DNA of 39,401 bases, taken from NCBI GenBank assembly GCA_001512905.1, contig LFTB01000023.1:595-39995 (forward strand), given 5' to 3'. The stretch is from Clostridia bacterium DTU084 (GTDB taxonomy: Bacteria > Bacillota > DTU084). The notes beneath the pieces were generated by a model. That model made no database searches. It was given only the letters and a program-made list of their open reading frames with translations, and was not told the origin of the DNA. This document shows, piece after piece, positions 24,471-33,526 of the stretch (its first letter is position 1; each line of letters opens with the position of its first letter). The position numbers were made by a program, and so were the translations under genes.

Positions 24471-27096
24471 AAAATACGACCCCCACGCCACAGAAAAGAA
24501 GTGGTACCGCTACTGGCTGGACGGGGGTTTTTTTCATGCTGAGGTGGACAAAACCAAAGAGCCGTTTTGTATTGTGATTCCGCCTCCAAACGTTACTGGC
24601 CAGCTGCATCTGGGCCATGCCTTGGACAACACTCTCCAGGATATTTTGATCCGCTGGCAGAGAATGAAGGGCAAAAATGCAGTCTGGATCCCAGGCACGG
24701 ACCACGCAGGGATCGCCACCCAAATCAAGGTGGAAGAAGAGCTGGCCAAAGAGGGAAAGACCCGCCACGATCTGGGAAGAGAAAAGTTCCTGGAGCGGGT
24801 CTGGGAGTGGAAAGAACGCTACGGCAGCCGAATCATCGAGCAGCTCCAGGATCTGGGCGCCTCCTGCGATTGGGAGCGGGAGAGGTTCACCATGGACGAA
24901 GGCTGCTCCAGAGCCGTGCGGGAAGTCTTTGTGAGCCTATACGAGAAAGGCCTGATCTATCAGGGCAACTACATAATCAACTGGTGCCCCAGGTGCCAGA
25001 CAGCCCTCTCAGACATTGAAGTGGAACACAAGGACCAGGAAGGCAAGCTCTGGGAGATCCGCTACCCGTTGGCTGACGGCTCTGGTGAGCTGGTTGTGGC
25101 CACCACAAGACCTGAGACCATGCTTGGGGACACTGCAGTGGCAGTGCACCCGGACGACGAACGGTATAAGGACCTTGTGGGCAGGGAGCTCATTCTGCCC
25201 ATGGTGGGCAGGAGAATTCCAATTATCGCAGATAGCTACGTAGATCCCTCTTTCGGCACTGGGGCTGTGAAGGTAACCCCAGCCCACGATCCCAACGACT
25301 TTGCCATGGGCCAGCGCCACAGCCTCCCGCAGGTTACAGTCATCGGACCAGACGGGAAGATGAGCCCTGAGGCAGGCAAATATGCAGGCCTGGATCGCTA
25401 CCAGTGCCGCAAGCAGCTGATCTCTGACCTGGAAAAGGAAGGCTACCTTGTGAGCACAAAAGCTCACCAGCACGCAGTGGGCAGCTGCTCCCGCTGCGAC
25501 ACCACAGTTGAGCCCACTGTTTCCAAGCAGTGGTTCGTGAAGATGAAGCCGTTGGCAGAACCTGCAATCGAGGCAGTCAAGAAGGGCCTTGTGGAGTTCA
25601 TTCCCAGCCGCTTTGCCAAGCTCTATCTCAACTGGGTGGAGAACGTCAGGGACTGGTGCATCTCCAGGCAGCTCTGGTGGGGCCACAGGATCCCTGTCTG
25701 GTACTGCCAGGACTGCGGCGAGGTGATTGTGGCAAGGGAAGACCCAACTGCCTGCACGAAATGCAGCAGCGGGAACATAGAACAAGATCCCGACGTCTTA
25801 GACACCTGGTTCAGCTCTGCCCTCTGGCCCTTTTCCACTTTGGGCTGGCCTGACCAGACCCAGGAGCTGGAGCATTTTTATCCCACGTCAGTGCTGGTTA
25901 CAGGCTTTGACATCATCTACTTCTGGGTGGCCAGGATGATCTTCATGGGCCTTGAGTTCCAAAAAGAGGTGCCCTTCCACAAAGTATACATCCACGGCCT
26001 CCTCAGAGACGCCCAGGGCAGAAAAATGAGCAAGTCCCTGGGCAACGGCATCGACCCCAGTGAGGTCATCGAGGGGTACGGGGCAGACACCCTGCGCTTT
26101 TCTCTGGTCTCCGGCACCGCCCCAGGCAGCGACATGCGCTTTTACACGGAAAAAATCGAAGGTGCAAGGAACTTTGCAAACAAGATCTGGAACGCTGCCC
26201 GCTTCGCTTTGATGAATCTCGAGGATTTCCAGCCCCAGGGGGACGAGTTCGCCTCTCTGCCCTTGGAGCTGGCAGACAAATGGATCCTCGCAAGATACAG
26301 AAAAGCTGCTTTAGAGGTGGACAGGTGGTTGGAGCGCTTTGAGCTGGGAGAGGCAGCCCGGGTGCTCTACGATTTCATCTGGAGCGAGTTTTGCGACTGG
26401 TACCTGGAGCTTGCAAAGCCCAGGCTTTACGGCAGAAAGGGCGAGGAGGCAAGGCGCGCTGCCCAGTACACCCTCTGGTACGTGCTGAGCCGCACCATGG
26501 AGCTTCTCCACCCCTTCATGCCTTTCATTTCTGAAGAGATCTGGCAGCAGCTGCCCCACGATGGGCCAAGCATTGTGGTGGCCAGCTGGCCTGCGCCTCC
26601 TGAAAGCTTTGCAGATGAGGAGGCAGAAGAACAGTTTACAATTTTAATGGATTCCATCCGCTCCATTCGCAACGTGCGCAGCGAAAAACAGGTGCCGCCA
26701 GGGAAAAAGGTCCCAGCCATTATTCAAGCAGAACAGCAGCTGCAGGACCTTTTCGGGGACTGGGGACAGTATATAACAGAACTTGCTTCCCTCTCTGAAC
26801 TTGAGCTTACAGTGCCCGGTGCTGCTCCGGAGAAAGCAGAGGCAATTGTGGCCACAGGCTACACCATCTACCTGCCCCTGGCAGGGCTCGTGGACCTTGA
26901 GCAGGAGATCGCAAAGCTCGAGAAGGAGCTGGCTGGCGCCAGAGAGCAGCTCGGAAGGGTGGAAAACAAGCTTGCCAACGCAGACTTTGTTCAGAAAGCG
27001 CCTGCCCATGTTGTTGAGCGGGAGCAGAAGCGGAAGCAAGAACTGGAAGCTTTAATTGCAAACCTCGAGAAACGCCTGCACGAGTTGGAGGATTGA
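24457..27096 (+). CDS. valS: Valyl-tRNA synthetase
   Basis: ValS charges tRNA-Val and edits mischarged threonine. It is a class I synthetase with the HIGH-type motif PPPNVTGQLHLGHAL (HLGH 51-54), the editing domain (ATTRPETMLGDTAVAVHP) and KMSKS at about 523-527. The anticodon-binding domain is followed by a C-terminal coiled coil (from about 810). The length of 879 residues is standard. The GTG at 24457 follows AGGGAGGA and lies inside the end of ymdB; the frame is open further upstream but only as an overlap with ymdB. No T-box leader is present, as expected for an internal operon gene. Confidence 0.96.
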   Translation: MALAKKYDPHATEKKWYRYWLDGGFFHAEVDKTKEPFCIVIPPPNVTGQLHLGHALDNTLQDILIRWQRMKGKNAVWIPGTDHAGIATQIKVEEELAKEGKTRHDLGREKFLERVWEWKERYGSRIIEQLQDLGASCDWERERFTMDEGCSRAVREVFVSLYEKGLIYQGNYIINWCPRCQTALSDIEVEHKDQEGKLWEIRYPLADGSGELVVATTRPETMLGDTAVAVHPDDERYKDLVGRELILPMVGRRIPIIADSYVDPSFGTGAVKVTPAHDPNDFAMGQRHSLPQVTVIGPDGKMSPEAGKYAGLDRYQCRKQLISDLEKEGYLVSTKAHQHAVGSCSRCDTTVEPTVSKQWFVKMKPLAEPAIEAVKKGLVEFIPSRFAKLYLNWVENVRDWCISRQLWWGHRIPVWYCQDCGEVIVAREDPTACTKCSSGNIEQDPDVLDTWFSSALWPFSTLGWPDQTQELEHFYPTSVLVTGFDIIYFWVARMIFMGLEFQKEVPFHKVYIHGLLRDAQGRKMSKSLGNGIDPSEVIEGYGADTLRFSLVSGTAPGSDMRFYTEKIEGARNFANKIWNAARFALMNLEDFQPQGDEFASLPLELADKWILARYRKAALEVDRWLERFELGEAARVLYDFIWSEFCDWYLELAKPRLYGRKGEEARRAAQYTLWYVLSRTMELLHPFMPFISEEIWQQLPHDGPSIVVASWPAPPESFADEEAEEQFTILMDSIRSIRNVRSEKQVPPGKKVPAIIQAEQQLQDLFGDWGQYITELASLSELELTVPGAAPEKAEAIVATGYTIYLPLAGLVDLEQEIAKLEKELAGAREQLGRVENKLANADFVQKAPAHVVEREQKRKQELEALIANLEKRLHELED

Positions 27097-27098
27097 CC

Positions 27099-28400
27099 TT
27101 GACCTACCAGGAAGCAGTAGCTTATCTTGAAAGCTTGAGCCGCTTCGGCAGCAAGCTCGGCCTTGAGAGAATGCAGAAACTTGCGGAGCTTTTGGGAAAC
27201 CCGCAAAAGGACCTGAAGTTTCTGCACATCGCCGGCACCAACGGCAAAGGCTCTACAGTTGCCATGCTCTCAGCAATTTTGCAGGCAGCAGGGCTTCAGG
27301 TGGGGACTTTCACAAGTCCGCACCTTTCCTCTTTCCGGGAGCGGATCGCCATTTCCAACCAGCCCATCCCGGAGGAGGCAGTCTCCCGGATGGTAGAGGA
27401 ACTCAAGCCCTTTGCCGACAAAATTCCAGAGCTTACCAAATTTGAGTTTTTCACCGCCCTGGCTTTGCGCTATTTCCAGGAGCAAAAGCCGGATCTTGTG
27501 ATTTTCGAGGTGGGCATGGGCGGCAGGCTGGATGCCACAAACATAATCGAGCCTGTGGCCTGCGGCATTACCCATCTTGCCCTGGATCACACCCAGCGGC
27601 TTGGGAAAACCCTTCCTGAGATCGCCCGGGAAAAAGCCGGGATTATCAAGGGAGGCAGGCCTGTTGTGACTGCCCCCCAAGCGCCAGAGGCTATGGAAGT
27701 GCTGCGGGCCACAGCACAAGATAAAGCTGCACCACTGTGGGAGGTGTCAGCCGTCCCAGGGGAAGGGGAGATCTCCTACCAGGGCAGAGCTTTCTCCATC
27801 CGGGGGACAGAAGCAGATTTCTGGCTGAAGGACGAAAAGCTCACCAAAGTGCACCTCGCTCTCCCTGGCCGCCACCAATTGCCAAATGCAGCAGTGGCCC
27901 TGGGACTTGCGAAAATCACCTGCGACGAAGGTTTTGTGCCAGGGGATCTTCTCCAGCAGGCCATCTACAGCGGCCTTGAGTCTGCCCGCTGGCCTGGAAG
28001 GCTGGAGTATTTCCAGGGCAGGCCCTCAGTGATCTTAGACGGCGCCCACAATCCGGACGGCGCAAGGCAGCTGGCCAATTCCCTGGCTGAGTTTTTTCCT
28101 GAAACCAAGCCCCTTTTGGTGCTGGGGATTTTAGGGGATAAAGATCTTGAGGAGATGGTATCCCTCCTCGCTCCTAAAGCAGGCAGGATCATCGCCACAC
28201 GTCCCGATAATCCGCGGGCAGCAGACCCAGAGAAACTCGCCGAGCTCGCCCGGCGCTACCTTGAGGCAGTTGAGGTGGTGGCAGAGCCAGGGGAGGCTTT
28301 GTCCAGCGCTTTGGAAGCAGAGGAGGAACTTGTTGTTGTGGCAGGCTCCCTGTACCTTGTAGGGGAGCTGAGGGAAAAAGTGCAAACTTTATTTTCTTAA
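27099..28400 (+). CDS. folC: Bifunctional folylpolyglutamate/dihydrofolate synthase
   Basis: FolC adds glutamates to folates and often converts dihydropteroate to dihydrofolate, using ATP. The Mur-ligase-type P-loop is HIAGTNGKGSTVAMLS, followed by GTFTSPHLSSFRERI and FEVGMGGRLDATN. The C-terminal ligase domain has LDGAHNPDGARQLANS. The length of 433 residues is normal. I prefer the TTG at 27099 because GGAGG (27087-27091) lies 7 bases upstream. The TTG at 27093 overlaps the valS stop and is too close. Last gene of the tight valS block; a SPOR gene follows after about 60 bases. Confidence 0.94.
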   Translation: MTYQEAVAYLESLSRFGSKLGLERMQKLAELLGNPQKDLKFLHIAGTNGKGSTVAMLSAILQAAGLQVGTFTSPHLSSFRERIAISNQPIPEEAVSRMVEELKPFADKIPELTKFEFFTALALRYFQEQKPDLVIFEVGMGGRLDATNIIEPVACGITHLALDHTQRLGKTLPEIAREKAGIIKGGRPVVTAPQAPEAMEVLRATAQDKAAPLWEVSAVPGEGEISYQGRAFSIRGTEADFWLKDEKLTKVHLALPGRHQLPNAAVALGLAKITCDEGFVPGDLLQQAIYSGLESARWPGRLEYFQGRPSVILDGAHNPDGARQLANSLAEFFPETKPLLVLGILGDKDLEEMVSLLAPKAGRIIATRPDNPRAADPEKLAELARRYLEAVEVVAEPGEALSSALEAEEELVVVAGSLYLVGELREKVQTLFS

Positions 28401-28462
28401 TAAGCAGGAATTTGCACCCTCGATAGCGTATTAGTACAGGAGATGAAAGGAAGGAACTTCAC

Positions 28463-28981
28463 ATGGCTCGCCGCAAGGCAACAGCTGGTCAACTGGTTTT
28501 AGTTGGCGCCCTCGCTGTTGGCTTAGGCTACCTTTTGGGTACCTGGGCCTTGCAGCTCCTGATTGGGGACGCTCCCGCTCCGCAGCCCAAGCTGCCTGAA
28601 GTTGTCGGCGCTGAAGGCGAGGAGTTCAGCCAAAACGTTGCAGAGGCGCCCAGGGAGCAGCCTGCTTTGGAAAGAACTCCAGAGCCAGCTTTAGAATCAA
28701 GCATCCCTGCAGCTGAGGAAAGTGTAACTGTGGAAGAGCTGGCAGAGGAGCCAGAGCCCGAGACTCACTGGCGGGTTGTGGTGGGCAATTTTACCACCCG
28801 CGAACAGCTGGAAGCAGCAGCAAAAGTACTTTCGGAAGCTGGCTTTGATGTGTTGCCGAAGGGAAGCGGACCGTACTTCATTCAACTGGGAGTTTTTCAG
28901 GAAAAGGAACGGGCAGAGGCTCTGGTTGAACGGCTCGCAGCCTTCAGCTACCCTGTCCGGGTAGAAAGCACAACTTTATAA
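28463..28981 (+). CDS. SPOR-domain membrane protein
   Basis: This 172-residue protein has a single N-terminal transmembrane helix (LVLVGALAVGLGYLLGTWALQLL). An acidic Pro/Glu/Ala-rich linker runs from about 35 to 105, and a C-terminal SPOR domain from about 106 to 170 (WRVVVGNFTTREQLEAAAKVL, then FIQLGVFQEKERAEALVERL). SPOR domains bind denuded peptidoglycan at division sites. The protein is therefore anchored in the membrane with the domain outside, probably at septa or during sporulation. The ATG at 28463 has AAAGGAAGG upstream. Confidence 0.9.
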   Translation: MARRKATAGQLVLVGALAVGLGYLLGTWALQLLIGDAPAPQPKLPEVVGAEGEEFSQNVAEAPREQPALERTPEPALESSIPAAEESVTVEELAEEPEPETHWRVVVGNFTTREQLEAAAKVLSEAGFDVLPKGSGPYFIQLGVFQEKERAEALVERLAAFSYPVRVESTTL

Positions 28982-29070
28982 GCATCTGAGGGAAGCCCAG
29001 ACTGTTTTTTCTTTCTGGTATACAGCATACCCTCCAAAAATAACTTAAATTTCCACAATTTTGCGGCTAG

Positions 29071-29090
29071 TTAGTGAATTTTTTCACAAA
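29071..29090 (+). promoter_or_regulatory. Rex-like redox operator upstream of the hydrogenase genes
   Basis: TTAGTGAA, four T residues, TTCACAAA. The inner 18 bases match the Rex consensus TTGTGAA-N4-TTCACAA with one mismatch (A for T at position 2). Rex senses NADH/NAD and often represses fermentation and hydrogenase genes. A weak -10-like TATAAG (29103-29108) lies just downstream, so bound Rex would block the promoter. The rest of 28982-29257 is AT-rich and holds small hairpins, for example AGCCCC with GGGGCT. Confidence 0.6.
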
Positions 29091-29257
29091 GTAAGGGAAA
29101 CATATAAGCCCCATAGCTAGGCAGGCAAATTTGGGGCTAAATGTTTTCAACTTCCTGACAAAGTTTGGGAGCAGCTCCCCTGCTGCAGCAAGTGGGAACT
29201 TGTCCCCAATCTTTATATAACATTCAGTTTCAGATGAGAAAGGAGATAGGCTAAAAA

Positions 29258-29746
29258 ATGGGAAATTGTCAGTGCACCACAAAGGCAAGTGATCCCCGCT
29301 GGCAGAAGCTGGATGAAATTCTGGCAGAATGGCGGGACAAGCCTGGGAACGTGATTCCAGTCCTGCACAAGGCCCAGGAATTGTTCGGTTACTTGCCCAG
29401 GGAAGTGCAGGAGTATGTGGCAGCGGGACTCGGAGTGCCGGTAACTGAAGTTTATGGGGTGGTTACCTTCTACTCCCTGTTCACCATGCAGCCTAAGGGA
29501 AGACATACCATCAGCCTCTGTATGGGAACAGCCTGCTACGTGAAAGGAGCCCAGGCCATTTTAGACGCCTTGCGGGAACAGCTGGGAGTCGGCCCAGGCG
29601 AGACCACAGAAGATGCCCGGTTCACTTTTGAGGTTATGCGGTGCATGGGAGCCTGCGGGCTGGCACCAGTATTAGTGGTGGACGAGGACATCTACGGCAA
29701 AGTCACCCCTGAGGGGCTGGCTGAAATTTTGGAAAAATACGAGTAA
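29258..29746 (+). CDS. hydC: NADH-linked hydrogenase subunit HydC (NuoE-like, [2Fe-2S])
   Basis: This is a thioredoxin-fold [2Fe-2S] protein of the NuoE/HydC family and the small subunit of trimeric NAD-dependent [FeFe]-hydrogenases. The cluster cysteines are in CMGTAC and CMGACG, and VTEVYGVVTFYSLF is the family core. At 162 residues it is normal, with an extra N-terminal CQC. The ATG at 29258 has AAAGGAG upstream, at somewhat long spacing. It is the first gene of hydC-hydB-hydA, downstream of the Rex-like site. Confidence 0.93.
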   Translation: MGNCQCTTKASDPRWQKLDEILAEWRDKPGNVIPVLHKAQELFGYLPREVQEYVAAGLGVPVTEVYGVVTFYSLFTMQPKGRHTISLCMGTACYVKGAQAILDALREQLGVGPGETTEDARFTFEVMRCMGACGLAPVLVVDEDIYGKVTPEGLAEILEKYE

Positions 29747-29760
29747 ATGAAGAAGCCCAG

Positions 29761-29787
29761 GGCAGCAGCCTCAGTAGAGGCAGCGCC
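29761..29787 (+). other. Hairpin between hydC and hydB
   Basis: GCCTC (29768-29772) and GAGGC (29777-29781) form the apical stem with an AGTA loop. GGC (29761-29763) with GCC (29785-29787) extends it below an internal loop. There is no T-tract. It may stabilise or process the mRNA between the two subunit genes, which are 131 bases apart. Confidence 0.45.
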
Positions 29788-29877
29788 AGGGAAGATTAGA
29801 TTGGAAAATTTCCGTCTGCTTACTTACAAGATATGATTGCACAGGACAGTACGAAGGGAATGAGGAGGTTAATGTCG

Positions 29878-31671
29878 ATGGAGCGCTTTCGTGGCCACGT
29901 GCTTGTTTGTGCAGGCGCGGGCTGTATATCCAGCGGTTGCTTTGAAGTAGAGAAGGCATTAAAAGCAAGTCTCGCAAAGCACAACCTGACAGAGGAATTC
30001 AGGGTAGTGGAAACAGGCTGTATCGGTACCTGCGATCTGGGCCCGCTGCTTGTGGTCTACCCAGGAGGAGTTTTCTACCAAAAAGTCGAGCCGCAAGATG
30101 TAGAGGAGATCGTCACAGAACACCTAATCGGCGGCCAAGTGGTGAAGAGGCTGCTGTATAAAGACCCCAAAAGCGGCGAAGAATTAGAAAAAATCGACCA
30201 AATCCCCTTCTACAGCAAACAGCTGCGCATTGCCCTGCGCAACTGCGGACAGATTGATCCGGACAGCATTGAAGAATACATCGACAAAGACGGCTACAAA
30301 GCTTTGGAGAAGGCCCTCAAGGAGATGTCTCCCCAAGATGTGATCCAGCAGATCAAAGATTCAGGCCTTCGAGGCAGGGGAGGAGCAGGCTTTCCCGCAG
30401 GGCTGAAGTGGCAGTTTACAGCAGATGCACCAGGCAAGCCCAAATACGTTGTCTGCAACGCAGACGAGGGAGATCCCGGCGCCTTTATGGACCGAAGCAT
30501 CCTCGAGGGAGATCCCCACTCTGTAATTGAGGCCATGACAATCGCGGGCTTCGCCGTGGGAGCAGAAAAGGGCTTTGTCTACGTGCGGGCAGAGTATCCT
30601 TTGGCAGTCCAGAGATTGACAAAAGCCTTGGAACAAGCCCGGCAGCGCGGCTATTTAGGGGAAAAGATCCTCGGCTCTGATTTTTCCTTTGACATTGAAA
30701 TCCGGGTGGGAGCAGGGGCGTTCGTCTGCGGCGAGGAAACGGCCCTCATCGCTTCCATTGAGGGGCAGCGGGGCGAGCCCAGGCCAAAGCCTCCTTTCCC
30801 TGCAGTCAGCGGCCTGTGGGGCTGCCCAACCTTGATTAACAACGTAGAAACCTTTGCCAACATTCCCGCCATCATCCTCAATGGATCCGGGTGGCTGCAG
30901 GAGATCGGCACAGAAAAAAGCAAAGGCACCAAAGTCTTTGCCATTGCCGGCAACGTGAACAACACAGGGCTTGCTGAGGTGCCCATGGGCACCACCCTCA
31001 GAGAGCTGGTCTTCGACGTCGGCGGCGGCATCCCAGGCGGGAAAAAGTTCAAAGCAGCCCAGACTGGAGGACCTTCTGGCGGCTGCATCCCTGAAGAGTT
31101 CCTGGACACACCTTTGGACTATGAATCCTTGAGCAAATTAGGCGCAATTATGGGTTCTGGCGGCCTTATTGTTATGGATGAGGACAACTGCATGGTGGAC
31201 GTGGCCAGGTTCTTCCTGGAGTTCACCCAGGATGAATCCTGCGGCAAGTGCACCCCCTGCAGAGTGGGAACCCGCAGGATGCTGGAAATCCTCACCCGCC
31301 TCACCAAAGGCCAGGGAGAGGATGGAGATATCGAAAAGCTCGAGGCCCTTGGAAATCTCATCAAAAGCACAGCCCTCTGCGGCTTGGGCCAGAGCGCCCC
31401 AAATCCCGTTTTGAGCACCATCAAGTATTTCCGGGATGAATACGAAGCCCATATTTACGAAAAGCGCTGTCCAGCCGGCATCTGCCAGAGCCTCCTGCGC
31501 TACGAAATCGTGGCAGAGCTCTGTCAGGGCTGCGGCTTGTGCGTCAGGGTTTGCCCCACAAAAGCCATCAGCGGCCAGCGGAGAGAGGTCCACGTAATTG
31601 ACCAGGAACTCTGCTCTAAATGCGGTAATTGTCTGAGCAAGTGTCCATTTGGGGCCATCAGGAAGTATTAA
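29878..31671 (+). CDS. hydB: NADH-linked hydrogenase subunit HydB (NuoF-like flavoprotein)
   Basis: HydB binds FMN and NADH and is the likely bifurcation centre of trimeric hydrogenases. The N-terminus is a thioredoxin-like [2Fe-2S] domain (CAGAGCISSGC and GCIGTCDLGP). Then come the NADH/FMN motifs GLRGRGGAGFPAGLKW and CNADEGDPGAF, the SLBB domain and the [4Fe-4S] motif ESCGKCTPCRVGT. A C-terminal two-cluster ferredoxin follows (CQGCGLCVRVCP and CSKCGNCLSKCP). I chose ATG 29878 because GAGGAGG (29862-29868) lies 9 bases upstream; ATG 29872 is too close. The protein has 597 residues, typical for HydB. It reads NADH on one side and passes electrons to HydA. Confidence 0.94.
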   Translation: MERFRGHVLVCAGAGCISSGCFEVEKALKASLAKHNLTEEFRVVETGCIGTCDLGPLLVVYPGGVFYQKVEPQDVEEIVTEHLIGGQVVKRLLYKDPKSGEELEKIDQIPFYSKQLRIALRNCGQIDPDSIEEYIDKDGYKALEKALKEMSPQDVIQQIKDSGLRGRGGAGFPAGLKWQFTADAPGKPKYVVCNADEGDPGAFMDRSILEGDPHSVIEAMTIAGFAVGAEKGFVYVRAEYPLAVQRLTKALEQARQRGYLGEKILGSDFSFDIEIRVGAGAFVCGEETALIASIEGQRGEPRPKPPFPAVSGLWGCPTLINNVETFANIPAIILNGSGWLQEIGTEKSKGTKVFAIAGNVNNTGLAEVPMGTTLRELVFDVGGGIPGGKKFKAAQTGGPSGGCIPEEFLDTPLDYESLSKLGAIMGSGGLIVMDEDNCMVDVARFFLEFTQDESCGKCTPCRVGTRRMLEILTRLTKGQGEDGDIEKLEALGNLIKSTALCGLGQSAPNPVLSTIKYFRDEYEAHIYEKRCPAGICQSLLRYEIVAELCQGCGLCVRVCPTKAISGQRREVHVIDQELCSKCGNCLSKCPFGAIRKY

Positions 31672-31683
31672 AGGGAGTGGGAG

Positions 31684-33426
31684 ATGAAAATGGAAAAAAT
31701 ACATTTAACAATAGATGGACAGAGGGTTGAGGCAGCGCGGGACCAGACTGTCCTCGAAGCGGCACAAGCTGCAGGGATCAACATCCCAACCCTTTGCTAC
31801 TGTCCCAATACCAAACCAACAGGCGCCTGCAGGGTCTGTCTTGTGGAAGTGGAGGGCATGAGAAACCTCGTCACCTCCTGTACTCTGCCTGTGGCTGAGG
31901 GCATGGTGGTTAAAACCAGCACACCCCGGGTCCGGGAGGCCAGGCGGGGCATAGTTGAGCTGCTTTTGTCAGACCATCCTGCAGAGTGCCTCACCTGCAG
32001 CCGCAGCGGCAGCTGCGAACTTCAGAATGTGGCACAGGACCTGGCTGTCCGCGAGATCCCCTACAGCGGCGCCATGGGAGATCGCCCCTTTGACGACAAC
32101 AACCCATCCATAGTCCGGGAGATGAGCAAATGCATCTTCTGCCGCAGGTGCATAGACGTCTGCAGCCAGGTGCAGGAGGTTTCAGCTTTAGGGGCCATCG
32201 GCAGGGGATTTGAAACCCAGATCGGCCCTGCCTTTGGCGACGAGCTGGGACAAGTTGCCTGCGCCCTCTGCGGCCAGTGCGTCCTGGTCTGCCCAACAGG
32301 CGCTCTTTCTGAGAAAGACAGCACAAGGGAAGTCTGGAAGGCTTTGGCAGATCCAGAGAAGTTCGTGGTTGTGCAAGTTGCACCTGCCATCCGCACTACA
32401 ATTGGCGAGGAGTTCGGCCTCGAGCCTGGGACGCCCCTTGTTGGTGAGCTTGTAGAGGGCCTCAGGCGCCTCGGTTTCGATAAGGTTTTCGACACTGATT
32501 TCGCTGCAGACCTCACCATTATCGAGGAAGGTACTGAGCTTCTGCAGAGGCTCGAGACAGGCGGCACCCTGCCCCTCATCACCTCCTGCAGTCCAGGCTG
32601 GGTGAAATACTGCGAGCACTTTTTCCCTGAGCTCATCCCCAACCTTTCCACCTGCAAATCTCCCCAGGAGATGTTCGGTGCGGTGATGAAGAACTGGTAC
32701 GCCAAAAAGCACAACCTGGATCCAGAGAAGATCTTCGTGGTTTCCATCATGCCCTGTACTGCGAAGAAGTTTGAAATCGCTCGCCCTGAGCTTGCCACAA
32801 CTGGCGCCCCGGATGTGGATGCAGTCCTCACCACAAGAGAGCTGGCGAAGATGTTCAAGGAGGCAGGTATCCAACTGCCTAAACTGCCCAAGTCCGAGTT
32901 CGATCAGCCTTTAGGTGAGTCCACAGGCGCCGCCGTGATCTTCGGCACCACAGGCGGTGTGATGGAAGCAGCTCTGCGGACCGTCTACGAGAAAGTCACA
33001 GGCGAGACCCTCAAGGAGATAGAGTTCACACAGGTCCGGGGCTTGGATGGAATCCGGGAAGCTGAAGTGGACCTCGCAGGCAAGAAAGTGCGCCTTGCAG
33101 TTGCCCACGGCCTGGGCAACGCCAGAAAGCTCCTGGAGAGGATAGTCAAAGGGGAAGGAGACTACACCTTCGTGGAGATCATGGCCTGTCCTGGTGGCTG
33201 CATAGGTGGCGGCGGCGGGCCGAGGCCTACAGACCAGGAGCGGCGCAAGAAGCGGGCTGAAGCTTTATACCAACTTGATCGGGATCTGCCCCTGCGCAAA
33301 TCCCACGAAAACCCGGCTATTCAAGCCCTCTACAAAGATCTTGGAGAGCCAGGGGGAGAGCTTGCCCACAAGCTGCTCCACACCCACTACCAGAGCCGAG
33401 CTTGTGGCTGCAATTGCCAGGAATAA
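31684..33426 (+). CDS. hydA: [FeFe]-hydrogenase catalytic subunit HydA (trimeric type)
   Basis: HydA makes or consumes H2 at the H-cluster. The N-terminal [2Fe-2S] ferredoxin domain has CYCPN, CRVCLVEVEG and SCTLP. Next is the His-ligated cluster HPAECLTCSRSGSC, then two [4Fe-4S] motifs, CIFCRRCIDVC and CALCGQCVLVC. The H-cluster motifs are L1 TSCSPGW (300-306), L2 MPCTAKKFE (356-364) and L3 EIMACPGGCIGG (from 498). L1 differs from the common TSCCPxW by Ser for the second Cys, a variant I recall in clostridial trimeric enzymes. The tail ends in extra cysteines, CGCNCQE. At 580 residues it fits the NADH-linked bifurcating class. The ATG at 31684 has GGGAGTGGGAG upstream. Confidence 0.95.
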   Translation: MKMEKIHLTIDGQRVEAARDQTVLEAAQAAGINIPTLCYCPNTKPTGACRVCLVEVEGMRNLVTSCTLPVAEGMVVKTSTPRVREARRGIVELLLSDHPAECLTCSRSGSCELQNVAQDLAVREIPYSGAMGDRPFDDNNPSIVREMSKCIFCRRCIDVCSQVQEVSALGAIGRGFETQIGPAFGDELGQVACALCGQCVLVCPTGALSEKDSTREVWKALADPEKFVVVQVAPAIRTTIGEEFGLEPGTPLVGELVEGLRRLGFDKVFDTDFAADLTIIEEGTELLQRLETGGTLPLITSCSPGWVKYCEHFFPELIPNLSTCKSPQEMFGAVMKNWYAKKHNLDPEKIFVVSIMPCTAKKFEIARPELATTGAPDVDAVLTTRELAKMFKEAGIQLPKLPKSEFDQPLGESTGAAVIFGTTGGVMEAALRTVYEKVTGETLKEIEFTQVRGLDGIREAEVDLAGKKVRLAVAHGLGNARKLLERIVKGEGDYTFVEIMACPGGCIGGGGGPRPTDQERRKKRAEALYQLDRDLPLRKSHENPAIQALYKDLGEPGGELAHKLLHTHYQSRACGCNCQE

Positions 33427-33526
33427 ATAAGATTGGAATTTCTGGTTATAGAAGGAATCCCTCAGGTGCTTGTCGAAATATAATCCTATAATCTGAGCTA
33501 CTATTTAGAAAGAGAGGGATAGACGG

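Noticed and set aside
29833-29877. ATG at 29833 as hydB start
   Set aside because: No ribosome site; GAGGAGG is well placed for ATG 29878.
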